A DNA stretch of 64,000 bases from Pseudomonas sp. TCU-HL1 (GCF_001708505.1 NZ_CP015992.1:2232001-2296000), one strand, 5' to 3'; shown: positions 27,508 through 36,189, counted from the first letter of the stretch. Notes: generated by a model from the letters alone, not told the origin. Numbers and translations: made by a program.

Positions 27508-28680
27508 CTAATCCATTGCCAGGCAAGCGGCGTCGATATCTACCAACAGCAGTCTGCGGCCGTTGTCGATGAATTGCCCGGCGGTAAGGCAGTACTGGTT
27601 GGTGGTGGCGTCACGGTAGGTCGTGGACAGGGTCAGGCGGCGCTCTTCCCAGCCTTCGGCCAGCAGTTGATAGAAGTAAGGGCGCCAGGACCAGTTGTGG
27701 CCGCGGTAGCTCGGGTCTTCCTGCCAGGCGCCCGCGCGCCACTGCAGGTTGGGGGTGATCTGGGTGCCGTTGCGGTCGCACTGGTAGATGCGCAGCAGCC
27801 AGGGGTAATTCTCCGGGTTGGAAAGGCTGGACGCAGGCGCGCCGCTTTCGGCCCAGATGCGCAGGCGGGACATCAATTGGTTGAGGTTGCGGCGCAGGGT
27901 CATCAACTGCGCACGCTCGGCCAGCTTGCTCTGCACATAGCGGTCGCGGAGCTGGGCGAAGTGATGGACAAAGGCATCGGTTTCGAAGAACTCCAGGCTT
28001 GGCGCAGCGAACAGATAACCCTGCACATAGCGCGCGCCGCACTCCAGTGCGAAGTCCAGTTCGGCTTCGGTTTCAACGCCCTCGGCGATGATCCAGCAGC
28101 CGGTTTTCTCGGCCATTTGTGCAAGGGCCTTAACCACTTCGCCACTGGGGCCGCCCCGGGCCGCGGCCTGGAACAGGCGCATGTCGAGCTTGAGGATATC
28201 GGGCTGCAGGGCCAGTACCCTGTCCAGCTGGGAGTAGCCGGCGCCGAAGTCGTCGATGGCGATCCGGGCTCCGGCTTCGCGATAGCGGGCCACTACATCC
28301 GCCAGGCGCTGGCTGGCACCGCCGAGCTCAGTGATCTCGAAGACGATGCGTTCGGCGGGCACGCCGAAGCGTTGCAGTTGCTTGAGGCTGGGCAGGGTCT
28401 GGCCGGGGCGCAGGCGGCTGATCCAGCGGGGAGAAATGTTCAGGCTGAGGAACCACTCTGCTGGTGCGTCGTGCAGGCGTAGCAGCGCGTCTTCGCGCAA
28501 CTGCCTGTCGAGCCGGCGCAACGCTGAAGGGGACACTTTGGAGTCGATGAACAAGGGGCCGACCGATCGCAGGCTGCCATCCGTCTGGCGCAATCGCCCC
28601 AGGGCCTCGACGCCGGCGATCAGCCCTGTAGCGGTATCGATGAAGGGCTGGAAGCAGGCGAGCGGTTGCCCATCGATCAC
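27508..28680 (-). CDS. EAL domain c-di-GMP phosphodiesterase with C-terminal sensor domain
   Basis: A 390-residue soluble protein. Residues 1-245 form an EAL domain. The catalytic residues appear in GVEAL, SLNISPRW, FEITE, IAIDDFGAGY, ILKLD and IAEGVE, so hydrolysis of c-di-GMP to pGpG is expected. The rest resembles the PAS/Cache-like C-terminal domain of YkuI-type proteins (WRPYFYQLLAEGW and LSTTYRDA). The start codon is GTG at 28680 with AAGGAG seven bases upstream. No membrane segment is seen. Confidence 0.88.
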   Translation of the reverse strand: MIDGQPLACFQPFIDTATGLIAGVEALGRLRQTDGSLRSVGPLFIDSKVSPSALRRLDRQLREDALLRLHDAPAEWFLSLNISPRWISRLRPGQTLPSLKQLQRFGVPAERIVFEITELGGASQRLADVVARYREAGARIAIDDFGAGYSQLDRVLALQPDILKLDMRLFQAAARGGPSGEVVKALAQMAEKTGCWIIAEGVETEAELDFALECGARYVQGYLFAAPSLEFFETDAFVHHFAQLRDRYVQSKLAERAQLMTLRRNLNQLMSRLRIWAESGAPASSLSNPENYPWLLRIYQCDRNGTQITPNLQWRAGAWQEDPSYRGHNWSWRPYFYQLLAEGWEERRLTLSTTYRDATTNQYCLTAGQFIDNGRRLLLVDIDAACLAMD

Positions 28681-28796
28681 GTTGACTCCTTAGTGGAAGG
28701 CCATGGGAGCGCAGAGCGCAGAAGAATGCCCATGCCTGGTGCGACGGGCCGCTCACCTGTAGCAAGAATGTGGCCAGTTGCCTTCCCGGCAGTGAA

Positions 28797-29176
28797 TCAG
28801 CCTGGCCCGTCCCGTGGCGAAGGCTTCAGCAATGCCTGCAGCAAGGGAAGCAGTGCGCTGCCCAGTCGCAGGCCGCGCCTGAGGCTGCCTTTGCGGGCAG
28901 CCAGGAATCCCAGGACCGCAATCGTGGCAATGCCCCAAAGTGGGGCGTGGGAGATGTCCAGTTGACGCGTGAAGTCCCGGGCCTGGCGAACGGGTTGGGT
29001 CAGCAGCAGGGATTCGTGGCGCGTTTCAGGCTGTCGCGGATCTGCAGGCGCAACTCGTCGGCCTGGTCTCCGGCAAGGTTTGTGGTGTGCTGCAGGAGTT
29101 TTTCGGTGTCACTGACCAGGGCCTGGAAGTCAGCCAGCAAATCGTCCTGGGCGCGGTTGGTGGTCTTACGGGGCAT
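28797..29176 (-). pseudogene. DUF883 (YqjD-like) reading frame broken and joined to a membrane-protein tail
   Basis: From ATG 29176 (strong AAGGAG) the frame reads MPRKTTNRAQDDLLADFQAL and continues as a normal DUF883/ElaB-type coiled coil to LRLQIRDSLKRA. It then stops at 29000 after only 58 residues and lacks the family's membrane helix. The other frame continues without stop to 28797: RHESLLLTQPVRQARDFTRQ, a hydrophobic helix (PLWGIATIAVLGFLAA) and a basic C-terminus resembling YqjK-type proteins. In many pseudomonads DUF883, YqjE-like and YqjK-like genes sit in a row, so a deletion or frameshift has probably fused two ends. A programmed shift or sequencing error is possible. Confidence 0.6.
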
Positions 29177-29530
29177 GGTGGAACTCCTTGTAGGACTCAA
29201 GCCGTAAGAGTTGGTGCCTTCTCCCAAGGTTCACTCAGAATTTCCATCTGATCGCTGGTACAGCGCTTGCATCGGGGTGGTGCGCGGTTTGGTCGAACTG
29301 CGCCGGATCGGGGCGCCCTGGACGGTGCTGCCGGTTTGGCGAAGTTAGCTCAACCCTATGAAAAACAAAGAGAAAGTATTTTCGAGACACGCCTTGCACC
29401 TGCCGGCATGCACCAAATGGGGATTTCGATCCGACCCGGCACGGTGCGGCATGGCTTCAGGATGGTGCGTGCCGGGCCTGCCTTGAACTGCTTTGGTGCT
29501 ATTTCCTCGCTGCCGGAGTTGCCTTCGCCA

Positions 29531-30739
29531 ATGGAAAACCTCAACAGTGCCGTGGAAACCCTGATCCACGGCTCCAATACCCTGTTCATCCTGATGGGCG
29601 CCGTGATGGTGCTAGCCATGCACGCGGGCTTTGCCTTCCTCGAAGTCGGTACCGTGCGGCAGAAGAACCAGGTCAACGCGTTGTCGAAGATCCTCTCCGA
29701 CTTCGCCATCTCGACCCTGGCCTATTTCTTCATCGGCTACTGGGTCGCCTACGGTGTGAACTTCCTCGAGCCGGCTAGCGTATTGGCTGCCGACCATGGC
29801 TATGCCCTGGTGAAGTTCTTCTTCCTTCTGACATTCGCGGCGGCCATCCCGGCCATCATTTCCGGCGGTATTGCCGAACGCGCCAGGTTCTGTCCGCAGC
29901 TGTGCGCCACGCTACTGATCGTTGCTTTCGTCTACCCGTTCTTCGAGGGTTTGATCTGGAACGGCAATTTCGGTTTGCAGGGATGGCTGAAGAACAGTTT
30001 CGGCGCCAGCTTCCATGACTTCGCCGGTTCGGTGGTGGTGCATGCGGTGGGCGGCTGGCTGGCCTTCGGTGCCGTAGTGCTGCTGGGGCATCGCAATGGC
30101 CGTTATCGCGAAGGCCGCCTTGTGGCGTTCGCACCTTCGAACATCCCGTTCCTGGCGTTGGGCTCATGGATCCTGATCGTCGGCTGGTTCGGCTTCAACG
30201 TGATGAGTGCGCAGACCTTGCAGGGGGTCAGCGGCTTGGTGGCCGTGAACTCGCTGATGGCGATGGTCGGTGGCACGGTTGCCGCGCTGCTGGTCGGTCG
30301 CAATGACCCGGGTTTCCTGCACAACGGCCCGCTCGCGGGTCTGGTGGCGATTTGCGCCGGTTCCGACCTGATGCACCCTGTGGGTGCCCTGGTCACCGGT
30401 GCGTTCGCTGGCGGCCTGTTCGTCTGGGCGTTCACCGCGACTCAGGTGAAGTGGAAGATCGACGACGTGCTGGGGGTTTGGCCATTGCATGGTCTGTGTG
30501 GCGTCTGGGGCGGCATCGCTTGCGGCATCTTCGGCCAGGAGGCTCTGGGTGGCCTTGGCGGCGTCAGCTTCGTCAGCCAGTTGATCGGCACCGGTCTGGG
30601 TGTTCTGGTCGCGCTGGTGGGCGGATTCGTGGTCTACGGACTGCTCAAGGCCACGGTGGGAATCCGCCTGAGCCAGGAGGAGGAGTACTACGGCGCCGAC
30701 TTGTCGATCCACAAGATCGGTGCCACCTCGCAGGATTAG
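29531..30739 (+). CDS. amt: Ammonium transporter (Amt/Rh family)
   Basis: A 402-residue polytopic inner-membrane protein of the Amt family, which imports ammonium. Conserved segments include FAFLEVGTVRQKNQVNAL, AIISGGIAERARF, the DFAGSVVVHAVGG block with the central-pore histidine region, and DVLGVWPLHGLCGVWGG with the second pore histidine. The ATG at 29531 (MENLNSAVETL) matches the usual start. The open frame extends upstream to 29267, but that part does not look like a membrane protein. No glnK gene is adjacent. Confidence 0.9.
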   Translation: MENLNSAVETLIHGSNTLFILMGAVMVLAMHAGFAFLEVGTVRQKNQVNALSKILSDFAISTLAYFFIGYWVAYGVNFLEPASVLAADHGYALVKFFFLLTFAAAIPAIISGGIAERARFCPQLCATLLIVAFVYPFFEGLIWNGNFGLQGWLKNSFGASFHDFAGSVVVHAVGGWLAFGAVVLLGHRNGRYREGRLVAFAPSNIPFLALGSWILIVGWFGFNVMSAQTLQGVSGLVAVNSLMAMVGGTVAALLVGRNDPGFLHNGPLAGLVAICAGSDLMHPVGALVTGAFAGGLFVWAFTATQVKWKIDDVLGVWPLHGLCGVWGGIACGIFGQEALGGLGGVSFVSQLIGTGLGVLVALVGGFVVYGLLKATVGIRLSQEEEYYGADLSIHKIGATSQD

Positions 30740-30883
30740 CAGCGATCTTGCAGGGCCGAGGTAGTTGTGGGGTGGATAGCGCTCTTCTATCCACCAGCGG
30801 TGCCTGGTTCGGCCGCAAATGGTGGACATGAAAAGCAATGTCCACCCGACGGAGGAAACCCTCCGTAGCAGGATGAAGGCCCT

Positions 30884-30939
30884 GTAGGAGCGAGCTCTGC
30901 TCGCGAAGTAGCTGGTTCGCGAGCAGAGCTCGCTCCTAC
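30884..30939. repeat. Perfect 24-bp inverted repeat (REP variant with GAGCTC core)
   Basis: Arms 30884-30907 and 30916-30939 are exact reverse complements around an 8-bp loop. Each begins or ends with GTAGGAGCGAGC. It is related to the other REP-like elements by the GGAGCGA and TCGCGAA ends but has AGCTCTGC in place of the AATTCATT core. Confidence 0.85.
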
Positions 30940-30987
30940 GAGGGATACCTGCCACGGATAAACAACCTTTTGAAGCTGCAAAACAAA

Positions 30988-31026
30988 AACGCCGCCGTCC
31001 TGCTGAAGGACAAGCGGCGTTTTTTT
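30988..31026. terminator. Bidirectional terminator between amt and the porin gene
   Basis: AACGCCGC (30988-30995) pairs with GCGGCGTT (31014-31021). Seven T follow on the plus strand, and an A-rich stretch precedes it that reads as TTTTTGTTTT on the minus strand. It therefore serves both convergent genes. Confidence 0.9.
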
Positions 31027-31077
31027 CATATGTGAACAGCATTACGCCGATTGGCGGGCTTTTTTATTGGAGCAATG

Positions 31078-32346
31078 TCACCAGAGCGGCATCACGTAAC
31101 TGAGGATCAGGCGATTCTCGTCGATGTCGCTGCCAAAGTTGGTGGAGCGCACGGTTGCGTTGCGCCATTTGATGCCGAAGTTCTTCAGCGCGCCTTCTTG
31201 GAACACGTAGGCGATGTCCATGTTGCGTTCCCATTCCTTGCCGTCTTCGCGGCCCGCGCCCAGGTCGATGTTGTCACCGGACAGGTAGCGGGTCATGAAG
31301 GTCAGGCCGGGGATGCCGATGCTGGCGAAGTTGTAGTCGTAGCGGGCCTGCCAGGATTTCTCGTCCTTGTTGGCGAAGTCGCCAATCTGCACGTAGTTGA
31401 CCAGGAAGGGGTCGGTACCGTTGATGTAGGCGAAGCCGGTGTCGCCGCTCATGCTCTGGTAGCCGAGGCCGAAAGCGTGGCCGCCGAGGGCATAGGTGAA
31501 CATGGCACCAAAGGCCTTGTTGTCGACGTTGCTGGAGCCTTCGTCGGTGGAGCGGGCGTAGCGCAGGTCGCTCTTCAGCGATTGTTTGTCGCCCAGTGGC
31601 AGCACATGCAGCACGCTGAAGTAGTGCTGCTTGTAGAAATCGTCCAGCTCGCCGTAGTGGTAGCCGGTGGAGAGGCTGTCGTTCCACTTGTAGGTGGCGC
31701 CGCCGAAGTTGAATTCATCACTGGTGGTGCCGCCGCGGACGGTGATGGCGCGGGCGGCACCTTTGGTGATGGTCATGTCCTCGTAATCGGAGGAATCGCG
31801 TTGGTTGACTTGCTTGAGCTGGCCCGCGTCGAAGGTCAGGCCGTCGAGCTCCATGGAATTCAGGTGACCGCCCTGGAAGGTCTGCGGCAGCAGGCGCGAG
31901 TCGTTGTACTGGACGACCGGCAGCTTGGGCAACAGGGTGCCGACCTTGAGCACGCTCTTGGAGGCGCGCAGCTTGGCGGTCACGCCGACTTCGCCGTAGT
32001 CGTCCTGGGCGCGAAGGCTTTCACGGTCGCGCTTGAGCAGGCCGGTACCGCTGCGGTCCGGGCTGGAGTCGAGCTTGACGCCCAGCAGGCCGATGGCATC
32101 GACGCCCACGCCGACGGTGCCTTCGGTGTAGCCGGATTCGTAGCGCAGGAGGAAACCCTGGGCCCATTCCTCGGCCTTGGCCTGGGCGGCGTTGTCCTGG
32201 CGGAAGTCGCGGTTGAAGTAGAAGTTGCGGAGCTCCAGGCTGGCCTTGCTGTCCTTGATGAACTCGGCCTGGGCCACGCCCGGCAGGGTGATACTGGCGC
32301 CAAGTGCGGCCAAGGCCACGGCTCGCGCAAGCGAGGTCTTGCTCAT
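31078..32346 (-). CDS. OprD family outer-membrane porin
   Basis: A 422-residue outer-membrane channel for small substrates. A signal peptide ends at GVAQA, and mature EFIKDSKASLELRNFYFNRD is the characteristic OprD-family start. Alternating aromatic beta-strand segments run throughout, and the protein ends in an aromatic residue (LSYVMPLW) as porins require for outer-membrane insertion. GAGGAG precedes the ATG. The genomic position corresponds to opdQ in P. aeruginosa, but I cannot assign substrate or subfamily from reading alone. Confidence 0.92.
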   Translation of the reverse strand: MSKTSLARAVALAALGASITLPGVAQAEFIKDSKASLELRNFYFNRDFRQDNAAQAKAEEWAQGFLLRYESGYTEGTVGVGVDAIGLLGVKLDSSPDRSGTGLLKRDRESLRAQDDYGEVGVTAKLRASKSVLKVGTLLPKLPVVQYNDSRLLPQTFQGGHLNSMELDGLTFDAGQLKQVNQRDSSDYEDMTITKGAARAITVRGGTTSDEFNFGGATYKWNDSLSTGYHYGELDDFYKQHYFSVLHVLPLGDKQSLKSDLRYARSTDEGSSNVDNKAFGAMFTYALGGHAFGLGYQSMSGDTGFAYINGTDPFLVNYVQIGDFANKDEKSWQARYDYNFASIGIPGLTFMTRYLSGDNIDLGAGREDGKEWERNMDIAYVFQEGALKNFGIKWRNATVRSTNFGSDIDENRLILSYVMPLW

Positions 32347-32452
32347 TGTTATTGTCTCCTCGTTGGGTTGCAGGTCGGTCGGGTCGTCCTGTTACAACGA
32401 TTTGACTAAATCATTTCGTTACATTCTTTGCAGTTAGACGATGGTCGGGAGG

Positions 32453-33319
32453 TCACTGTACCCACTGCGGGTAGTAACCGAGCCGGTCCTGCACATCAGC
32501 GTCGTGGGCGGGTACCACGGTCAGCCCAGGTTCGCGCCGGAGCAGGTCATGAACCTTCTGCAATTGGGTGCGCGTGGCGTCGCGGTCGTTGTCGAGCATT
32601 CGGCGGCTGACCCAGAATTTCTCCTTCGGCCCGGTGAAACCTTCCAGGCGCCAACTGGCGTCGCCGGTGAAGAAGAAGCGCCGGCCGTCTTCCAGAGTCA
32701 GGAACAGGCCCACGGAGCCTGGCGTATGGCCGCTCAACGGGACCAGCACCAGGCTGCGGTCGCCGAACAGGTCGAGGCTGTCCTCGAATCCCATGAAGGG
32801 CACGGGCAGGAAGGTGAAGGGATGCCATTCCACGCCATGGGCGAACTGACTGGGGAGGATCGCCGGCGGCGTGGCGATCTCGGTGAACTCGATCTCTTCA
32901 TAGGGTGCCCAGACCGGGACTTCGGGGAAGTCCGCCAGGGCCGAGGCGTGATCCCAATGGACATGGCTGAGGATGATGCGGTCGACCTGGATGCCATCAC
33001 GGTCCAACTGGTCGCGGGCTGGGGTCACCGTGCCGTATTGCATCAAGGGTTTGCTCCATGCTGGCATCTCGCTGCTGAACTGACTGTCCACCTGGCGACC
33101 GAGACCGGTATCAAAGAGCAGGGTTGCCGCATGGTGCTGGATCAGCACGGCTACATGGTTGACCTTAACTTTCTCGGTCCATTTGCCATCAGCCACGGTG
33201 AAGGTGTCCAGGGTTTCGGTCTCGGACGTCTTCACCAGGGCGAAGCGCAGGCCCTCGGCCTGGGCAGTGAAGCCGAGGGTGCCGAGCAGGAACAGCAGCA
33301 GGTACGAATGCAGGCGCAT
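32453..33319 (-). CDS. Exported metallo-beta-lactamase-fold hydrolase
   Basis: A 288-residue protein with a signal peptide (MRLHSYLLLFLLGTLGFTAQA), so probably periplasmic. The metal site is SHVHWDHAS (HxHxDH), with the later ligands in LSGHTPGSVG, FTGDASW and VPAHDAD. The fold is shared by N-acyl-homoserine-lactone lactonases and other hydrolases. The substrate cannot be told from sequence. It lies just upstream of the PNPOx-like gene on the same strand's downstream side, with a four-base gap (33320-33323), so the two may be cotranscribed. Confidence 0.88.
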   Translation of the reverse strand: MRLHSYLLLFLLGTLGFTAQAEGLRFALVKTSETETLDTFTVADGKWTEKVKVNHVAVLIQHHAATLLFDTGLGRQVDSQFSSEMPAWSKPLMQYGTVTPARDQLDRDGIQVDRIILSHVHWDHASALADFPEVPVWAPYEEIEFTEIATPPAILPSQFAHGVEWHPFTFLPVPFMGFEDSLDLFGDRSLVLVPLSGHTPGSVGLFLTLEDGRRFFFTGDASWRLEGFTGPKEKFWVSRRMLDNDRDATRTQLQKVHDLLRREPGLTVVPAHDADVQDRLGYYPQWVQ

Positions 33320-33323
33320 GAAA

Positions 33324-34250
33324 TCAATGTCCTTGGGGCAGGAAAGGAGAGGGATGTGCAGTGTCGAAAGCCAGCGGCAGGCGGCTGCGACGCAGGCGCC
33401 AGCGGCCGGGAGTCAGGGCTACAAGGCGCTCCGCACCCGGCAGGTCGGGCGGGGTGCCTGACCCGGTCTGGTTCGGCCAGAAGATTTCCGCACGGGCTTC
33501 GAGTTGCAGCAGGTCACCGCTGGCGAAGTCCACCCAGAGCAAGCCGCAACGGGGTTCCAGCAACAGGTTGCCGAGGGTGTTGAACATCTGGTTGCCGCTG
33601 TAGTCCGGCAGCCAGAGACGACCGTCCTCACCCCGTTGCACGAAGCCTGGCATGCCGCCGCGGTGGGAGATGTCCACGCCACCGGTTTCCGGGTCCAGGT
33701 GCTGGCTGGCGATGAACAGGGTATCGCTGCGATTGACCAGCTCCAGCCAGCGTGGGTCTGGACCATCACCTTGCTCCAGCGGGCCGGCAGTGCGGGCCTC
33801 CCAGCGCCAGTCTCGGGTCTGGATGTACTTCGGGCAGTTGCCGAAGGACTGCTGCACGGCGACGGTGAAGCCTTCGCCGTCGTTGTCCACCAGCGGGCCG
33901 TTCATGCGGTTACGCCGTCGCGTTGGCATTTCCAGGCCAAGCAGGCCCAGCCGCACCGTGCTACGCAGGTTCGCAGCCAGCGGATCGTCGCCTTCCGGGC
34001 GAGCGTTGATCCGCAACAGGCTGGGTTCCGGCGAATGGGCGAAGCCCGGCTTGCCCCAGAGCACCGATGCCTGGGGCTGGCCGTCGCCGTCCAGGCTGCC
34101 GACCAGTAGCCAGGGCAGTTGGGCGAAGAGCAGGCGATGTTGCTCCGGCATATGGTCGCGAATCATCCGGCTGCCCATCGCTTCCACCTGCTCGCGTACG
34201 CCGATGCGGGCCTGGATCGCTTGTTCGCCGGGGTGGAAGGGGCTGTTCAT
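33324..34250 (-). CDS. Pyridoxamine-5'-phosphate-oxidase-like (split-barrel flavin) protein
   Basis: A 308-residue protein starting MNSPFHPGEQAIQARIG at the ATG preceded by a perfect GGAGGT (34250). It has two PNPOx-like halves: LLVGSLDGDGQPQASVLWG near residue 50, and LFIASQHLDPETGGVDISHR with MFNTLGNLLLEPRCGLLWVD later. These fit FMN-binding split-barrel proteins, some of which fuse to ferredoxin domains; none is present here. The gene starts 17 bp after the GST stop and is probably in the same operon. The specific reaction is unknown. Confidence 0.82.
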   Translation of the reverse strand: MNSPFHPGEQAIQARIGVREQVEAMGSRMIRDHMPEQHRLLFAQLPWLLVGSLDGDGQPQASVLWGKPGFAHSPEPSLLRINARPEGDDPLAANLRSTVRLGLLGLEMPTRRRNRMNGPLVDNDGEGFTVAVQQSFGNCPKYIQTRDWRWEARTAGPLEQGDGPDPRWLELVNRSDTLFIASQHLDPETGGVDISHRGGMPGFVQRGEDGRLWLPDYSGNQMFNTLGNLLLEPRCGLLWVDFASGDLLQLEARAEIFWPNQTGSGTPPDLPGAERLVALTPGRWRLRRSRLPLAFDTAHPSPFLPQGH

Positions 34251-34267
34251 GGTGACCTCCTGGCCCC

Positions 34268-34861
34268 TTAGAAGTGGGGTAGGTCGAGGTAGCCGGGCAG
34301 GGCGCGGATGCGCACGAACCAGGCGTGCAGGTACGGATAGGGCGCCAGGTCCAGGCCGCCTTCGTCGGCCATGGCCAGGTAGGGGTAGACCGCCACGTCG
34401 GCGATGGTGGGCTGTTCGCCGACCAGCCAGGCGCGATTGGCCAGATGGGCATTCACCAGTTCCAGCACCTGTCGACCAAGGGCCTGGGCGTTTTCCAGAT
34501 CGACCGAACGGCCGAACTTCAGCCCGACCCGTGCGCGCGCCGCGCCGTTGTGGATCTCGTTGGCGGTCAGGCTCAACCATCCGGCGATCTGCGCCTGGGC
34601 AACGGCATCCAGCGGGTACCACTGTGCATCCGCATAGCGTCGCGCCAGGTAGACGAGGATGGCTTGGGAGTCGACCAGCGGCTGGCCGTCATCCACCAGC
34701 ACCGGTACCTGTCCCCGGGGGTTGAGGGCGAGGAACTCGGGGCGCTTCTGCGCGCCGTGGGGCAGGTCCACCGTCAGCAGTTCAGCAGACTGTCCGATCA
34801 GGCCGAGAAACAGCCGAACCTTGTAGCAGTTACCCGAGAGGTAGAAGTCATGGAGTTGCAT
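34268..34861 (-). CDS. Glutathione S-transferase family protein
   Basis: A 197-residue cytosolic GST-fold protein. The N-terminal thioredoxin-like domain has LSGNCYKVRLFLGL, NPRGQVPVLVDDGQ and the glutathione-contacting DSQAILVYLARRY. The C-terminal helical domain has the PTIADVAVYPYLA N-cap motif. It is the first gene of a probable operon with the PNPOx-like and MBL genes, divergent from the tetR gene. A palindromic operator between them suggests repression by the TetR protein. The substrate is unknown. Confidence 0.9.
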   Translation of the reverse strand: MQLHDFYLSGNCYKVRLFLGLIGQSAELLTVDLPHGAQKRPEFLALNPRGQVPVLVDDGQPLVDSQAILVYLARRYADAQWYPLDAVAQAQIAGWLSLTANEIHNGAARARVGLKFGRSVDLENAQALGRQVLELVNAHLANRAWLVGEQPTIADVAVYPYLAMADEGGLDLAPYPYLHAWFVRIRALPGYLDLPHF

Positions 34862-34899
34862 GGCGAGTCCCTTGCGTTGGAATGTTTGCTGGATAGTAG

Positions 34900-34913
34900 A
34901 CAGACCTGTCTGT
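34900..34913. promoter_or_regulatory. Probable TetR-family operator (ACAGAC-CT-GTCTGT)
   Basis: A perfect inverted repeat with 6-bp arms in the 153-bp gap between the divergent GST and tetR genes, 39 bp from the GST start. It sits in an AT-rich TAGTAGACAGACCTGTCTGT context of the type bound by TetR-family repressors that control their neighbours. Confidence 0.65.
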
Positions 34914-35014
34914 ATATTTCAAGGGCAAATTTTGCGTCACCCCGGAGTCCGTGTCCCGCGCGGTTTGAGCCGATCAGGGTGGATGCGCATAATGCGGCGG
35001 TTCAGGAGGCTGCA

Positions 35015-35572
35015 ATGGCATCGAGTAAACGCGATCAACTGGTCAACACGGCTCTCGCGCTCTTCTATCGCGAAGGCTTCCATGCCACCGGCATCGACCG
35101 CATCCTGGCGGAGTCCGGCGTGGCCAAGATGACCCTCTACAAGCATTTCAAGTCCAAGGACGAGCTGATCATGGCTGCCCTGGAATCACGCTTCGCGCCG
35201 GCGGCCGAGCGGCTGGCATGGGCCTTCGAGCACCTGCCGCCTCGCGAGGCCATCTTGCGCGTATTCGATGGGTTGGATGAGTGGCTCAAGCAGGAGGAGT
35301 TCTGCGGCTGCGCCTTCATTAATGCGGCCGCCGAATTCCATGACCGTGACCACCCGGTGCATCGCCTGGCCGCGTCCTACAAGTCCAGCACCCGGCAGTA
35401 CTTCCGTACCGCCCTGGAGTGTCTGGACGTGCCGCAATCCGAGCGCCTGGCGCGCCAGCTGCAGTACCTGATGGAGGGGGCGCTCAGCATGGCCCACATC
35501 GAGGGGCCGACTGACCAGGCGCAGGAGGCCAAGGAGGCCGCCGAACAATTGCTGCGTGCCGCTGGCGTCTGA
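35015..35572 (+). CDS. TetR family transcriptional regulator
   Basis: A 185-residue repressor. The N-terminal helix-turn-helix covers about residues 8-52 (LFYREGFHATGIDRIL, then VAKMTLYKHFKSKDEL), followed by a ligand-binding helical domain containing CGCAFINAAAEF. AGGAGG precedes the ATG at 35015. It is divergent from the GST operon, with the palindrome at 34900-34913 between them, so self-regulation and GST-operon control are likely. The inducer is unknown. Confidence 0.88.
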   Translation: MASSKRDQLVNTALALFYREGFHATGIDRILAESGVAKMTLYKHFKSKDELIMAALESRFAPAAERLAWAFEHLPPREAILRVFDGLDEWLKQEEFCGCAFINAAAEFHDRDHPVHRLAASYKSSTRQYFRTALECLDVPQSERLARQLQYLMEGALSMAHIEGPTDQAQEAKEAAEQLLRAAGV

Positions 35573-35685
35573 TTCAGTGGCAGGTTGAGGGCTGACGCCC
35601 TTGCCAGGCGCCGCGGACGGTCGGGCCACGGCGGCTCGACCCCATGCTAAAATTCGCGCCTCGCTGTTCTTCGAGGCGCGTCCCG

Positions 35686-35922
35686 ATGCTTCCTGAATGC
35701 CAACTCTTCGGCACCCTCGGCTGCCACCTCTGCGAGGTCGCGGAAGGCGTGCTCATGCCCTTCGTCGAACGCGGCCTGATGGTGGAGTTGGTGGACATCG
35801 CCGACCGCGAGGAATGGGTCGACGCCTACGGCCTACGCATTCCGGTCCTGCGCCGCTGCGATACTGGCGGTGAGCTGGGTTGGCCCTTCGATGCGACTGC
35901 GGTGGCGTCCTTCCTGTCCTGA
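35686..35922 (+). CDS. Glutaredoxin-like (DUF836) small thiol protein
   Basis: A 78-residue thioredoxin-fold protein with CxxC as GTLGCHLCEVA near the N-terminus and the cis-proline region YGLRIPVLRR. These fit glutaredoxin-like DUF836 proteins. The start at 35686 (MLPECQLFG) is preceded by GAGG. It is the last core gene before the island border. Confidence 0.82.
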   Translation: MLPECQLFGTLGCHLCEVAEGVLMPFVERGLMVELVDIADREEWVDAYGLRIPVLRRCDTGGELGWPFDATAVASFLS

Positions 35923-36060
35923 TCGCTGCTTGCTGACTCAGCCGCCATGAAATGCGCATCGCCCGTTTCCAGGTGACAGGCGATATCTGCGAATGAAAAG
36001 TCGAGGGGCGATATGAAATCTCCCGCCGGGGCATGTGCCGGTGAGAAATCGCAGGCAATA

Positions 36061-36087
36061 AAAAACCCGCCTTGAAGGCGGGTTTTT
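36061..36087. terminator. Terminator next to the left island border
   Basis: AAAAACCCGCC pairs with GGCGGGTTTTT around a TTGAA loop, giving U runs in both directions. It lies 13 bp outside the attL core, exactly where the terminator of the tRNA-Pro gene would be before insertion, so it is probably the displaced tRNA terminator. Confidence 0.85.
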
Positions 36088-36099
36088 CGGGGTTTGGTC

Positions 36100-36116
36100 G
36101 AGCGACTGGATTCGAA
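36100..36116. repeat. attL core (17 bp)
   Basis: GAGCGACTGGATTCGAA, identical to the tRNA 3'-end copy at 51079-51095. Sequence similarity continues for a few bases leftwards (TTGGTCG) with a one-base indel, as expected of the displaced original tRNA end. Confidence 0.85.
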
Positions 36117-36169
36117 TTTGATCTGCAAGTTATTGATTTTTATGTGTTTTATTCGCTTTTCGATTTCGA

Positions 36170-36189
36170 GGCATACATGTCGGCATACA
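36170..36189. promoter_or_regulatory. Two GGCATACA repeats near attL (candidate integrase arm sites)
   Basis: Direct copies at 36170-36177 and 36182-36189, spaced 12 bp. The same octamer occurs three times near the other end. Paired clusters of a short motif near both att cores fit arm-type binding sites of a tyrosine integrase. Confidence 0.55.

Noticed and set aside
36092..36116. tRNA-like sequence at the left border as a second tRNA gene
   Set aside because: Only the 3' end is present, with no anticodon arm or acceptor partner. It is the duplicated att core.
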